From: Advenella faeciporci
GTDB lineage: Bacteria > Pseudomonadota > Gammaproteobacteria > Burkholderiales > Burkholderiaceae_B
Direction: 5' to 3'
Length of the DNA stretch: 64,000 nt
Assembly (NCBI RefSeq): GCF_014652395.1
Contig: NZ_BMYS01000014.1
Coordinates: 25,738 to 89,737 of the forward strand
The notes beneath the pieces are model-generated. The model saw only the letters and a list, made by a program, of their open reading frames with translations, ran no database searches and had not been told where the DNA came from. Of the stretch, positions 18,474 to 28,088 are shown in pieces. The first letter of the stretch is position 1. Every line of letters begins with the position of its first letter. Position numbers and translations under genes: made by a program.

Positions 18474-19622
18474 TTAGTAAACGGAATGTTCGTTTTCACG
18501 AATATAAGCCGTGGTTACTTTTCCTCTCATGATGCTGTAGGCCCAACGGGTGTACAAAATAATGATGGGCATGAAGATGACAACCGCAATCAGCATGACG
18601 AACAGGGTGAAATGGCTGGATGAGCTGTCCCAGACGGTAAGGCTGGATGACAGATGGCTGGATGAGGGCATCATGAACGGGAACATGGATATACCAGCGG
18701 TACCGATAATGCCGGTAATGCCAAGTGCGGAAATAAAGAACGCGGCAAAGGTTTTTCCTTTTTTGGCCAGTAGCAGGGCACCCAGGATACCGACATAGCC
18801 CAATACGGGGATCAGAATGGTGAGTGGCCAGCGCTGGTAGTTGGCCAGCCATGCACCGGTTTCACGTACCACTTCCTTGGTTAAAGGGTCGGGGCTGGCC
18901 GCCAGGTTGATCGCCGATGTAATGCGGTAGCCGTCTATGCCGAAGGCCACCCACAGCCCTGCCAGGGTGAAGCAGATTACGGTAACCAGGCCACTGATGA
19001 TCATCCATGACTGTGCCCGAGTGTAGATTGGGTCTTCGGTGCGGTGCATCAGGTAAACAGAACCGTGGAAAGTGATCATGCCGCTGGCAACGACCCCGCA
19101 AAGCAGGGCGAAGGGATTGAGCAAGGCCCAAAAACCACCTGTGTATGTGGGGTTAAGGATGCTGTCATATTGGAAAGGCACGCCTTGCAGCAGATTGCCA
19201 AAGGCCACGCCAAAAATGACCGGTGGAATGAAGCTGCCCACAAACAAGCCCCAGTCCCAGGTTTTGCGCCAGGTGGTATGGGTGAGCTTGCTGCGATAGT
19301 CAAAGCCGACCGGACGGAAGAACATCGACCACAGGACAGCCATCATGGCCCAGTAGAACCCTGAGAATGCGGTGGCGTAAATCATGGGCCAGGCGGCAAA
19401 AATAGCGCCGCCAGCCGTAATGAACCAAACCTGGTTGCCGTCCCAGTGAGGGGCTACTGTGTTGATGACGGCACGGCGCTCATCATCGGTTTTGCCGACA
19501 AATGGAAGCAGTGTGCCTACGCCCATATCATGGCCGTCCATGACGGCGAATCCGACAAGGAGGACGCCAATAAGCAGCCACCAGATGAGCTTTAATATTT
19601 CATAATCAATGAGGTTTTCCAT
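18474..19622 (-). CDS. cydB: Cytochrome bd ubiquinol oxidase subunit II
   Basis: Integral membrane subunit of the high-oxygen-affinity terminal oxidase; 382 residues, the normal length, with about eight hydrophobic helices. The N-terminal pattern ending WWLLIGVLLVGFAVMDGHDMG, and NTVAPHWDGNQVWFITAGG, are diagnostic for CydB. It starts 11 bases after the cydA stop and is followed by cydX, giving the normal order cydA-cydB-cydX. Confidence 0.97.
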   Translation of the reverse strand: MENLIDYEILKLIWWLLIGVLLVGFAVMDGHDMGVGTLLPFVGKTDDERRAVINTVAPHWDGNQVWFITAGGAIFAAWPMIYATAFSGFYWAMMAVLWSMFFRPVGFDYRSKLTHTTWRKTWDWGLFVGSFIPPVIFGVAFGNLLQGVPFQYDSILNPTYTGGFWALLNPFALLCGVVASGMITFHGSVYLMHRTEDPIYTRAQSWMIISGLVTVICFTLAGLWVAFGIDGYRITSAINLAASPDPLTKEVVRETGAWLANYQRWPLTILIPVLGYVGILGALLLAKKGKTFAAFFISALGITGIIGTAGISMFPFMMPSSSHLSSSLTVWDSSSSHFTLFVMLIAVVIFMPIIILYTRWAYSIMRGKVTTAYIRENEHSVY

Positions 19623-19633
19623 AATGTGGTTCC

Positions 19634-21181
19634 TTAGTGTTTGGACTCGTGAGCATAGCGACCGGTACCCAGGGTGCCGGGACCCTGCCTGGAGAAACGG
19701 ATCATGAGATATATTTCAACAATCAGCAGAACGGTGTAGAACGTGATGAATCCCGCCAGTGAGCCATAGAGGGAGCTGGTACTAAGCGTGGAAACGGACA
19801 TGTGAGTGGGCAGAACGCCATATACGGTCCAGGGCTGGCGTCCGAATTCGGCCACGAACCAGCCTACCTCACCGGCGATCCAGGGTAATGGCAGGGAGTA
19901 CAGGGCCAGTTTCAGCAACCATTTTTTTTCGGTAAAGTTGCCTTTGACTGACGCCCAGAAAGTGGCGACAAAGATGAATAGCATGAAGAAGCCAAGACCC
20001 ACCATGGCACGGAATGACCAGAACAGGGGTTTGACAGCGGGAATGGTATCTCTTGCAGCCTGGGCAATCATTTCAGGTGTGGCCTGGGCGACATCGGCCG
20101 TGTAGCGTTTAAGCAGCAGGCCAAAACCAAGGTCTTGTTTGTGTTGCACGAAATTATCCATGGCTTCCTGGTCATCGCGGTTCGCCCGTAGTTTGTCCAG
20201 GGCGACCACGGCTTGCTGGCCAGACTCGATACGGCCATGGTTTTCCTTGATGATATCGTGAATGCCGGGCATGACTTCAGTGGTGGAGCGGGTGCCGATC
20301 AGGCCCATTACCCATGGGATTTGAATTGACCAGTCATTTTTCATTTCCGCATCATTGACCGATGCTATTAAGGTAAAGGGTGCGGGAGCCGGTTCGGTTT
20401 CCCACATGCCTTCAATCGCTGCCATTTTGGTTTTTTGAGCCTTGCCAATCGAGTAGCCTGACTCGTCACCCAGAACGATAACGGAAAGGATAGAGGCGAG
20501 ACCAAAAGCTGCGGCAATGCGAAAACTGCGTTTGGCAAACTCGACATCCTGTTTTTTCAGCAGATACCAGCTGGAAATTGAAAGCACGAACATGGATGCC
20601 GTTACATAACCGGCAGAAACCGTATGCACGAATTTGTTTTGGGCTTCGGCGTTGAAAACAATTGTCCAGAAATTGTCCATTTCCATTCGCATGCTTTCAA
20701 AGTTGAATTCGGCCCCGATAGGGTTTTGCATCCAGCCATTGGCGACCAGGATCCAAAGGGCGGACAGGTTGGTGCCGACTGCCATTAAAATGGTGACCAC
20801 CAGATGCTGCCTGCGTGACATGCGCTCCCAGCCAAAAAAGAACAGACCGACAAAGGTCGATTCTAAAAAGAAAGCCATGAGGCCTTCAATAGCCAGTGGG
20901 GCACCAAAAATATCTCCCATGTAGTGGGAGTAGTAAGCCCAGTTGGTGCCGAATTGAAATTCTAGCGTGAGGCCAGTGGTGACGCCAAGGGCGAAGTTGA
21001 TGCCAAAGAGCTTGCCCCAGAAGCGGGTCATGTCCTTGTAAATAACCTTTCCCGTCATGACATAGGCGGATTCCATGATGACAAGAATCCATACCATGCC
21101 AAGTGTGAGAGGCACGAAAAGGAAGTGGTACAGGGCTGTCAATCCAAATTGCAGCCGGGATAGGTCAACTAATTCATCCAT
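19634..21181 (-). CDS. cydA: Cytochrome bd ubiquinol oxidase subunit I
   Basis: Heme-bearing subunit (b558, b595, d) that oxidises ubiquinol and reduces oxygen; 515 residues. Visible features: the N-terminal RLQFGLTALYHFLFVPLTLG with the axial histidine, the helix containing KFVHTVSAGYVTASMFVLS with a second heme histidine, and the C-terminal GWFVAEFGRQPWTVYGVLPT, all family hallmarks. The quinol-binding Q loop lies between residues of about 245 and 390. The start ATG 21181 has an AAGGAG-type ribosome binding site. A DUF2946-like gene lies upstream in the same direction. Confidence 0.97.
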   Translation of the reverse strand: MDELVDLSRLQFGLTALYHFLFVPLTLGMVWILVIMESAYVMTGKVIYKDMTRFWGKLFGINFALGVTTGLTLEFQFGTNWAYYSHYMGDIFGAPLAIEGLMAFFLESTFVGLFFFGWERMSRRQHLVVTILMAVGTNLSALWILVANGWMQNPIGAEFNFESMRMEMDNFWTIVFNAEAQNKFVHTVSAGYVTASMFVLSISSWYLLKKQDVEFAKRSFRIAAAFGLASILSVIVLGDESGYSIGKAQKTKMAAIEGMWETEPAPAPFTLIASVNDAEMKNDWSIQIPWVMGLIGTRSTTEVMPGIHDIIKENHGRIESGQQAVVALDKLRANRDDQEAMDNFVQHKQDLGFGLLLKRYTADVAQATPEMIAQAARDTIPAVKPLFWSFRAMVGLGFFMLFIFVATFWASVKGNFTEKKWLLKLALYSLPLPWIAGEVGWFVAEFGRQPWTVYGVLPTHMSVSTLSTSSLYGSLAGFITFYTVLLIVEIYLMIRFSRQGPGTLGTGRYAHESKH

Positions 21182-21279
21182 GCGGATTTACTCCTTGAAA
21201 CTTTTCTGGAATGAGGAGGGGTGGCGTATGTCAGCAGATGTGACACTTACCTTGATGAAAGCAATGAGAAATTTACGGC

Positions 21280-21678
21280 TCAGGAGAAGAGAGGGGGGGC
21301 CTGGCTGCGGTTGGGCCGCCAGCGCATAGTGCGAATGATCAGACGCCATTCGTGGTAAACAATGGCAATGATTTGGCGAACAATAAACCCGAGGAGCAGG
21401 ATACAGGCCAGAGTGACAATGGCGGTCTGTAGTTCGGATTGAATACAGAACAGGCAGTGGATGTCTGAGGTGTGGGCGGAAGAGTCCTGACCGGGCGAAG
21501 TGCCATCGATGATAAGGGTTTTACCGTTTCCGGATGAATCGCAGATGTCGATGGTGAAGGGTGCGATGGGGTCCGTACCCTGAAGGGATGAGACGGAGGG
21601 TGAAACCGCTGCCAGGGTCATCGCGATGAGGACGACCCATAAAGCATAGTGGAGAGAGCGGTTTTTGCAGCGGTTCAC
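21280..21678 (-). CDS. DUF2946-like small membrane protein
   Basis: A 132-residue protein with an N-terminal signal/transmembrane segment (about residues 10-28), a short periplasmic stretch containing DICDSSG and HCLFC cysteine motifs, and a second hydrophobic segment at about 85-110. The ICxSxG plus HCxxC pattern resembles DUF2946 proteins, which have no settled function and are sometimes linked to metals. It is 98 bases upstream of cydA on the same strand, so it may be the first gene of the cyd transcript. Assignment to DUF2946 is by pattern only. Confidence 0.65.
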   Translation of the reverse strand: MNRCKNRSLHYALWVVLIAMTLAAVSPSVSSLQGTDPIAPFTIDICDSSGNGKTLIIDGTSPGQDSSAHTSDIHCLFCIQSELQTAIVTLACILLLGFIVRQIIAIVYHEWRLIIRTMRWRPNRSQAPPLFS

Positions 21679-21757
21679 AATATTGAGTAATAGAACAAGT
21701 TAAACAAATTGTAAACACAATGAAAAAAAATTACTTTGCTAAATCTCAAAAAGTTTC

Positions 21758-21771
21758 TTGATTCAGATTAA
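21758..21771. promoter_or_regulatory. FNR/Anr-like box upstream of the cytochrome bd operon
   Basis: TTGATTCAGATTAA fits the FNR consensus TTGAT-N4-ATCAA at 9 of 10 fixed positions. It lies 80 bases upstream of the start of the DUF2946-like gene that heads the cyd cluster. Oxygen control by FNR-type proteins is well known for cydAB, so the site is plausible. Being palindromic, it could also face fba on the other side. Confidence 0.45.
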
Positions 21772-21855
21772 TTTTCTTCACTGCGCTTTTTTCTCAATTG
21801 AAGTGTCGGGATTGTCTCTCGGACATGACATCACAATAAAAAAACCGTACTGAAT

Positions 21856-21868
21856 TGCAAAATTTGCA
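21856..21868. promoter_or_regulatory. TGCAAAATTTGCA palindrome upstream of the aldolase gene
   Basis: A perfect 13-base palindrome with the T-N11-A shape of a LysR-type binding site, 92 bases before the aldolase start. A second short inverted pair, TGGGT at 21884-21888 and ACCCA at 21901-21905, is closer to the gene. Calvin-cycle-type aldolase genes are often controlled by the LysR regulator CbbR, but no cbbR gene is in the window. Confidence 0.3.
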
Positions 21869-21959
21869 GGCTGGGGGGAAACTTGGGTAAAAAATTACAA
21901 ACCCACGTAAAATATAGGCAATTCGGAAATTTGACATAGATCCACTAGGAGAATCTCAC

Positions 21960-23024
21960 ATGGCATTAGTTTCAATGCGTCAGTTGCTTGACCATGCGGC
22001 CGAAAACGGCTACGGCATTCCTGCTTTTAACGTTAACAATCTGGAGCAGGTCCAGGCCATCATGGAGGCGGCCAAAGAAACCAATAGTCCCGTTATCATG
22101 CAAGCCTCTGCCGGTGCCCGCAAATATGCCGGCGAAGGCTTCCTGAAGTATCTAATCCAGGCTGCGGTTGAAAGCTATCCTGAAATTCCTGTTGTCATGC
22201 ACCAGGACCACGGCCAGTCTCCTGAAATTTGCCAGGGCGCCATTAATTTGGGTTTTTCCAGCGTCATGATGGACGGATCCCTGATGTCAGATGGCAAAAC
22301 CATTGCTGATTACGAATACAACGTGGATGTTACCAAAAAAGTGGTGGACATGGCCCATAAACTGGGTGTGACTGTTGAAGGCGAACTGGGATGCCTGGGT
22401 TCACTGGAAACCATGGAAGGTGACAAGGAAGACGGTCACGGTGCCGACGGCAAACTCACGATTGACCAGTTACTGACCGACCCTGAACAGGCCGCCGATT
22501 TTGTGCGCCAAACCCAGCTTGACGCCCTGGCGATTGCCATTGGTACCAGTCATGGCGCGTATAAATTTACCCGCAAGCCAACGGGTGACATTCTGTCTAT
22601 CCAGCGCATCAAGGAAATTCACGCTCGTCTGCCTAATACTCATCTGGTCATGCACGGCAGTTCAAGCGTACCGCAAGAGTTGCTGGCTGAAATCCGCGAG
22701 TTCGGTGGCGATATGAAAGAAACCTATGGGGTGCCTGTTGAGGAAATCCAGGAAGCCATCAAATATGGCGTTCGCAAAATCAATATCGATACTGACATCC
22801 GTCTTGCCATGACGGGCGCGATTCGTCGCTTTTTGGCTGAGAATCCGTCCAAGTTCGATCCGCGTGAATACAACAAGCCTGCCCGCGAAGCAGCGAAAAA
22901 AATATGTATTGCCCGTTATGAAGCATTTGGTACCGCTGGCAATGCCAGCAAAATCAAACCGGTCAGCCTGTCTGAAATGGCCTCCCTGTATGCAGCCGGC
23001 AAGCTCAATCAGCAGGTCAAATAA
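21960..23024 (+). CDS. fba: Class II fructose-bisphosphate aldolase, Calvin-cycle subtype
   Basis: Zinc-dependent aldolase cleaving fructose 1,6-bisphosphate; 354 residues. Zinc-ligand regions are [10 protein letters not shown], the [10 protein letters not shown] helix and the later [20 protein letters not shown] is the substrate phosphate site. The sequence is of the cbbA/Fba type common in Burkholderiales, where the gene often stands next to purC as here. A good ribosome binding site (AGGAG, 21947-21951) precedes ATG 21960, and a strong terminator follows. Confidence 0.96.
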   Translation: MALVSMRQLLDHAAENGYGIPAFNVNNLEQVQAIMEAAKETNSPVIMQASAGARKYAGEGFLKYLIQAAVESYPEIPVVMHQDHGQSPEICQGAINLGFSSVMMDGSLMSDGKTIADYEYNVDVTKKVVDMAHKLGVTVEGELGCLGSLETMEGDKEDGHGADGKLTIDQLLTDPEQAADFVRQTQLDALAIAIGTSHGAYKFTRKPTGDILSIQRIKEIHARLPNTHLVMHGSSSVPQELLAEIREFGGDMKETYGVPVEEIQEAIKYGVRKINIDTDIRLAMTGAIRRFLAENPSKFDPREYNKPAREAAKKICIARYEAFGTAGNASKIKPVSLSEMASLYAAGKLNQQVK

Positions 23025-23057
23025 ACCCCTGTCTGCATAAAAGGCAAATACCGGTAT

Positions 23058-23095
23058 AAAAATCCCGCCTTGTATTCATTTGGGGCGGGATTTTT
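23058..23095 (+). terminator. Rho-independent terminator after the aldolase gene
   Basis: AAAAATCCCGCC at 23058-23069 pairs with GGCGGGATTTTT at 23084-23095, a perfect 12-bp stem ending in T residues. Confidence 0.9.
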
Positions 23096-23183
23096 CATTT
23101 AAAGCGTTAAAATACCGGGTTTGATCCGTTATGGTTTCTGTCATAACGCAAATATCCAGTCCAACCAAACTTAAGGGTTACAA

Positions 23184-24065
23184 GTGGCTACTGCACTTCA
23201 TCAATCAACCATCCAATCATTACCCTTGCTGGCACGCGGTAAAGTACGTGACATGTATGCCGTGGGTGATGATAAGCTGCTTATCATTGCCAGCGACCGC
23301 ATTTCCGCGTTTGACGTCATTCTTGATGATCCGATTCCGGGCAAAGGCAAGGTACTTACCGAATTAACCGAGTTCTGGCTGAAAAAACTGGCGCACATCA
23401 TTCCCAATCACTCTACCCATGTGAAGCCTGAAGAGGTGGTGGCCCCTGATGAGATTGAGCAGGTCAAAGGGCGTGCCGTCGTTGTCAAACGGCTGAAGCC
23501 CGTTATGGTTGAAGCAGTTGCCCGTGGTTATTTGATTGGTTCCGGCTGGAAGGATTACCAGCAAACCGGTACGGTTTGCGGTGTGAAGTTGCCGGCAGGC
23601 CTGAAACTGGCCAGTAAACTGCCCGAGCCTCTTTTTACGCCAGCCGCCAAGGCCGAGTTCGGTTCACACGATGAAAACGTGGATTTTGCCCATGTGGTGA
23701 AGGAAGTGGGCCAGGAAATGGCAGAGAAAATTCGTGACATCACCCTGAAACTGTATACGGAAGCAGCCGGTTTTGCCGCGGAAAAAGGGATTATTATTGC
23801 CGACACCAAGTTCGAGTTTGGCCTGGATGAAAATAACCAGCTGTATTTAATGGATGAAGTGCTTACCCCCGATTCTTCCCGCTTCTGGCCGGCTGACAGC
23901 TACCAGGAAGGTATCAGTCCTCCTTCATTTGACAAGCAGTTTGTGCGTGATTGGCTTGAAACCCAGCCTTGGGATAAAACCGCACCGGCTCCCCGTCTGC
24001 CACAAGAAGTACTTGAAAAAACAGCCGCCAAATATCGTGAGGCGGTAAACCGCCTGCTGGCATAA
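23184..24065 (+). CDS. purC: Phosphoribosylaminoimidazole-succinocarboxamide synthase (SAICAR synthetase)
   Basis: ATP-dependent ligation of aspartate to CAIR, a step of de novo purine synthesis. The 293 residues belong to the long (yeast-like) PurC form. Motifs: [11 protein letters not shown] at the N-terminus, the SDRISAFDV nucleotide site, [13 protein letters not shown] and [12 protein letters not shown]. The start is GTG 23184 with AAGGG upstream; the next ATG would remove the substrate-binding N-terminus. purE follows 13 bases later. Confidence 0.95.
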   Translation: MATALHQSTIQSLPLLARGKVRDMYAVGDDKLLIIASDRISAFDVILDDPIPGKGKVLTELTEFWLKKLAHIIPNHSTHVKPEEVVAPDEIEQVKGRAVVVKRLKPVMVEAVARGYLIGSGWKDYQQTGTVCGVKLPAGLKLASKLPEPLFTPAAKAEFGSHDENVDFAHVVKEVGQEMAEKIRDITLKLYTEAAGFAAEKGIIIADTKFEFGLDENNQLYLMDEVLTPDSSRFWPADSYQEGISPPSFDKQFVRDWLETQPWDKTAPAPRLPQEVLEKTAAKYREAVNRLLA

Positions 24066-24078
24066 TAAAAGGAATATC

Positions 24079-24582
24079 ATGAGCGACAATATCAAGCCTG
24101 TTGTGGGCGTTATAATGGGCTCCTCCAGTGACTGGGAGGTCATGCAGAACGCAACCCGGATGCTGGAAGAGTTTGGTGTGCCTTACCAGGCGCAGGTTAT
24201 TTCAGCCCATCGCATGCCGCACGATATGGTGGCTTACGGGGCCCGCGCCTACAATGATGGCATTCGCGCCATTATTGCCGGTGCCGGGGGCGCTGCCCAT
24301 CTACCTGGCATGATGGCCGCCCTGACTGAAGTGCCGGTGTTTGGGGTTCCGGTCCCCTCCCGTTACCTGAAGGGTGAAGATTCCTTGCTTTCCATTGTGC
24401 AAATGCCCAAGGGCGTCCCGGTGGCCACGTTTGCCATTGGCGAGGCCGGTGCGGCCAATGCGGCCCTGCATGCCATTGCCACCCTGGCCATGACCAATCC
24501 CCAGTTGCGTGAAAAATTGCTGGCCTTTCGTGAAAAACAAACGGCTGCCGCGCGTGCCATGACCTTGCCACCTTCGGCTTAG
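24079..24582 (+). CDS. purE: N5-carboxyaminoimidazole ribonucleotide mutase
   Basis: Class I PurE, which converts N5-CAIR made by PurK to CAIR for PurC. The 167 residues include [14 protein letters not shown], the SAHRMPHDM active-site loop and the [11 protein letters not shown] motif. It sits between purC and purK in the same orientation, an ordered set for three consecutive purine steps. The ribosome binding site AAGGA precedes ATG 24079. Confidence 0.96.
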   Translation: MSDNIKPVVGVIMGSSSDWEVMQNATRMLEEFGVPYQAQVISAHRMPHDMVAYGARAYNDGIRAIIAGAGGAAHLPGMMAALTEVPVFGVPVPSRYLKGEDSLLSIVQMPKGVPVATFAIGEAGAANAALHAIATLAMTNPQLREKLLAFREKQTAAARAMTLPPSA

Positions 24583-24612
24583 TGTTTTTGCAAACCAAAA
24601 TTTTTATCTCTT

Positions 24613-25797
24613 ATGAATAATACTGTATTGACTTCTGCTGTTGTTTATCCCGGCCAGTGGCTTGGCATGTTGGGTGGGGGGCAACTGGGCCGCATGTTTT
24701 GTCATGCAGCACAAAGCATGGGGTATAAAGTCGTGGTGCTTGACCCGGCCCAGGACAGTCCTGCCGGCACTGTTGCCGAAAAACAGGTGTTTGCGGCCTA
24801 TGATGATGTAAAAGGGCTGGATGAATTGGCCGCCCTTACGCGGGTGGTTACCACTGAATTTGAAAACGTGCCCGCTGCCAGTCTGAAACAGTTGTCAGGA
24901 AATTGCCGGGTCAGTCCTGGTGCGGCTGCAGTAGCCGTGGTGCAGGATCGCATTGCGGAAAAGGCCTTTATTGCCGCGCAGGGCATCCCGGTCGCGCCTT
25001 ACTCCGAAGTCCGCTCTGCTGCCGATCTGGAAAACGCCGGGCAACACCTGTTTCCAGGCATTCTCAAGGCAGCCCGGCTGGGTTATGACGGCAAAGGGCA
25101 GGCCCGCGTTGCCAATGTCCAGGAAGCGCTTGCCGCTTTTGAGTCGTTTGGCAGGGTGCCTTGTGTGCTTGAAGCCATGCTGCCCCTGAAAGAAGAAATT
25201 TCGGTCGTTATGGCGCGTGGTTTCGATGGTGAGGTGGCGGTTTTCCCGATTGGACAAAATACCCATGTCAATGGCATTCTTGCCACTACCGTGGTGAATC
25301 CCGGGCTTATCGCTGAAAATATCCAGCACCAGGCCAAACAGGCGGCCATCAGGATTGCCGAAGGCCTGAATTATTTTGGCGTGCTGTGCATCGAGTTTTT
25401 CATTCTTGAGGATAACAGCCTGGTGGCCAATGAAGTGGCGCCACGCCCGCATAATAGTGGTCACTACACCATGAATGCCTGTGCCAGCAGCCAGTTCGAG
25501 CAGCAGGTACGCGTCATGGCCGGCATGCCATTGGGATCCACCCAATTACGGGCACCTGCCATCATGCTGAATATCCTTGGTGACAGCTGGTTCCACCCCG
25601 AAACGGGTGCTTTTGCCGAACCGGCCTGGGAAAAGGTGTTGGCCTTGCCGGGCGTGTCCCTGCATCTGTATGGCAAAAGCGAAGCCCGAAAGGGTCGTAA
25701 AATGGGTCATGTGAATGTAGTTAACGAAAATTTTGACACGGCGCTTGCCCATGCCCGCCAGGTCAGTGAGATCCTTAATTTAAGCCAGGTATTGTAA
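24613..25797 (+). CDS. purK: N5-carboxyaminoimidazole ribonucleotide synthase
   Basis: ATP-grasp enzyme that carboxylates AIR to N5-CAIR; 394 residues. The N-terminus has LGMLGGGQLGRMFCHAAQSMG, and the ATP-grasp core has KAARLGYDGKGQ, a glutamate-rich metal site and the family segment NEVAPRPHNSGHYTMNAC. It starts 30 bases after purE. Its stop is followed without a gap by the ATG of the next gene, so translation is probably coupled. Confidence 0.96.
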   Translation: MNNTVLTSAVVYPGQWLGMLGGGQLGRMFCHAAQSMGYKVVVLDPAQDSPAGTVAEKQVFAAYDDVKGLDELAALTRVVTTEFENVPAASLKQLSGNCRVSPGAAAVAVVQDRIAEKAFIAAQGIPVAPYSEVRSAADLENAGQHLFPGILKAARLGYDGKGQARVANVQEALAAFESFGRVPCVLEAMLPLKEEISVVMARGFDGEVAVFPIGQNTHVNGILATTVVNPGLIAENIQHQAKQAAIRIAEGLNYFGVLCIEFFILEDNSLVANEVAPRPHNSGHYTMNACASSQFEQQVRVMAGMPLGSTQLRAPAIMLNILGDSWFHPETGAFAEPAWEKVLALPGVSLHLYGKSEARKGRKMGHVNVVNENFDTALAHARQVSEILNLSQVL

Positions 25798-26817
25798 ATG
25801 CGCCCAGATCAGCAGCAGGAAATTCTCAGGGCAGCCACCCGCCTGATGCATGGCGGGCTGGTGGCCTTCCCTACCGAGACGGTTTACGGCTTGGGGGCTG
25901 ATGCCGAAAACCCTCAGGCCGTTGAAAAAATTTACCAGGCCAAGGGTCGGCCTTCCAATCATCCGGTTATCGTGCATGTGGCCCCCGAGGCCGATTTGTC
26001 TTATTGGGCTACGGATATTCCCGATGAGGCCCATCAATTGATCAAGGTATTCTGGCCGGGCCCGTTAACCCTTATTCTGCAAAGGGCCAGCCATATTCCC
26101 GATACAGTCAGTGGTGGCCAGGGTAGCGTGGGTATTCGTTGCCCGTCCCATCCCGTGGCCCAGGCCCTGCTGCGGCAGTTCGCCCGACTCAAGCCTTCCG
26201 GACAAGGGGGCGTTGCCGCGCCTTCGGCCAATAAGTTTGGCCAGGTATCACCCACTTTGGCAGAGCATGTCATAAGCGAATTTCCCGAAGAGGTGGCCAA
26301 GGGTATGCCGGTCCTTGAAGGGGGGGCAGCCGATATTGGCATCGAATCCACGATTGTTGATTTGTCCCGGATCCGTCAGGGAGTAGGGGCCGTTTTGCTG
26401 CGGCCAGGACATATCAGCGCCAGCCAGATTGCCCAGGTACTGGGTTATGCGCCGCAATTGCCAGACAGCCATGCGCCACGGGCATCGGGCACGCTCAAGG
26501 CGCATTATGCACCACGTACCCCTTTAATACTGGTTACTGCCCAAGAGTTGGCGCAAGGCAAGCTGCAGAACCGGGTGCCGGCAGGGCAGAAATGGGCGGT
26601 TTGTGTTTTTGACGCAGGCCGGCAGCCTGAAATTGAAGGGATAGACTGGTTCTCGGTTTCCAATGAACCGGTGCAATATGCCCATGATCTATATGCTTTT
26701 TTGCGTCGGGTAGACCAGTTGGGTTACCAGCGTATCTGCATTCAGTCTTTGCCTGAAGACCAGCGCTGGGAGGCGGTGAATGACCGACTGCAAAGGGCCG
26801 CTGCTGCTTTTCCCTAA
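25798..26817 (+). CDS. tsaC: L-threonylcarbamoyladenylate synthase (Sua5-type)
   Basis: Makes threonylcarbamoyl-AMP for the t6A37 modification of ANN-decoding tRNAs. The 339 residues include the YrdC domain (about 1-200: FPTETVYGLGADA, KGRPSNHPVIVH, PSANKFGQVSPT) and the additional C-terminal Sua5 domain joined by a linker, so this is the long Sua5 form, not the short TsaC. ATG 25798 abuts the purK stop. Another t6A-cycle gene, tcdA, is at 55615. The symbol is used loosely for the activity; sua5 is equally apt. Confidence 0.92.
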   Translation: MRPDQQQEILRAATRLMHGGLVAFPTETVYGLGADAENPQAVEKIYQAKGRPSNHPVIVHVAPEADLSYWATDIPDEAHQLIKVFWPGPLTLILQRASHIPDTVSGGQGSVGIRCPSHPVAQALLRQFARLKPSGQGGVAAPSANKFGQVSPTLAEHVISEFPEEVAKGMPVLEGGAADIGIESTIVDLSRIRQGVGAVLLRPGHISASQIAQVLGYAPQLPDSHAPRASGTLKAHYAPRTPLILVTAQELAQGKLQNRVPAGQKWAVCVFDAGRQPEIEGIDWFSVSNEPVQYAHDLYAFLRRVDQLGYQRICIQSLPEDQRWEAVNDRLQRAAAAFP

Positions 26818-26875
26818 GTGACATTTTTGCCAAACACGATTATGATTGTCCGGTTATGAATCACCGGAAGTTTTT

Positions 26876-28060
26876 ATGATCAAGTTTACCGGCATTGATG
26901 AAATAGTCGCAATCCGGCGAGACATCCATGCACATCCCGAACTTTGTTATGAAGAGCATCGTACCGCTGCATTGATAGAACAAAAATTAAAAGAATGGGG
27001 TATTGCGTGCACAGGTGGTATCGGGAAAACCGGCGTGGTGGGCAGCATCAAGGCGGGGACCTCAAACAAAACCATTGGTTTGCGGGCGGATATGGACGCC
27101 CTGCCCATGCAGGAAGAAAACAATTTTGCCCATCGGTCCCGCCATGACGGAAAAATGCATGGCTGTGGTCATGACGGGCATACGGCCATATTGCTGGCAG
27201 CGGCCAGGCATTTAAGCGAGAACCGCAATTTTGATGGTACGGTACGGTTTATTTTCCAGCCCGCCGAAGAAGGTGGGGCCGGCGCCAAAGCCATGATCGA
27301 AGACGGCCTGTTCGAGCGTTTTCCCTGCGATGCCGTGTTTGGCCTGCATAACTGGCCCGGCATGCCTGAAGGCAGTTTTGGCTATCGTGCCGGGCCGCTA
27401 ATGGCGTCCAGCAATATTTTTCGTATCAATATAAGGGGCAAGGGTGGGCATGCCGCAGCGCCGCAAGACAGTGCCGACCCGGTTCCGGTCATTGCGCAAT
27501 TGGTACAGGCCTTGCAAACAGTGGTGTCACGAAATATTCGTCCCATTGATGCCGCGGTGCTGTCCATCACCCAAATCCATGCCGGTACGGCAAGCAATGT
27601 GATTCCCGATCATGGCTGGATTGGCGGGGCAGTGCGTGCCTTTTCCGATGAGGTGGTTGATTTGATCGAGGCCCGCATGAATCAGCTTGCCACACAAATT
27701 GCCAACGCGTTTGGCTGTACCAGCGAAGTCATGTTCGAGCGGCGTTATCCGGCATTGGTTAACAGTGAAGCGGAAACCGAACTGTGTGCCGAGGTCATGC
27801 GAGGGCTGTATGGAGCAGATAAAAGTGTGGAGTATGTTTTTGAGCATGAACCGGTCATGCCCTCCGAGGATTTTGCCTTCATGTTACAGGAAAGGCCCGG
27901 CAGTTACGTCTTCCTGGGCAATGGAGATGGTTCTCACCGGCAGCCGGACCACGGCCTGGGCCCCTGCCTTTTGCATAACCCCAGCTATGATTTCAATGAC
28001 AACCTGCTTGGCATAGGCGCTTCTTTTTGGGTCAGGCTGACAGAAAAATATCTGGCTTGA
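26876..28060 (+). CDS. M20 family amidohydrolase (hippurate hydrolase-like)
   Basis: A 394-residue di-metal amidohydrolase of the M20D/HipO-IAA-amino-acid hydrolase group. Metal-binding motifs are visible: HAHPELCYEEHRTA, GLRADMDALPM, KMHGCGHDGHTA and the catalytic EEGGAGAK. The lid domain lies in the middle, and PSEDFAFMLQ near the C-terminus is typical. Substrates in this family are N-acyl amino acids (hippurate, N-acetyl-amino acids). ATG 26876 has CGGAAG upstream; an earlier in-frame ATG-less extension exists but adds non-family residues. Confidence 0.9.
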   Translation: MIKFTGIDEIVAIRRDIHAHPELCYEEHRTAALIEQKLKEWGIACTGGIGKTGVVGSIKAGTSNKTIGLRADMDALPMQEENNFAHRSRHDGKMHGCGHDGHTAILLAAARHLSENRNFDGTVRFIFQPAEEGGAGAKAMIEDGLFERFPCDAVFGLHNWPGMPEGSFGYRAGPLMASSNIFRINIRGKGGHAAAPQDSADPVPVIAQLVQALQTVVSRNIRPIDAAVLSITQIHAGTASNVIPDHGWIGGAVRAFSDEVVDLIEARMNQLATQIANAFGCTSEVMFERRYPALVNSEAETELCAEVMRGLYGADKSVEYVFEHEPVMPSEDFAFMLQERPGSYVFLGNGDGSHRQPDHGLGPCLLHNPSYDFNDNLLGIGASFWVRLTEKYLA

Positions 28061-28088
28061 TGAATCACATGAATGTAAAGGGCATGAG

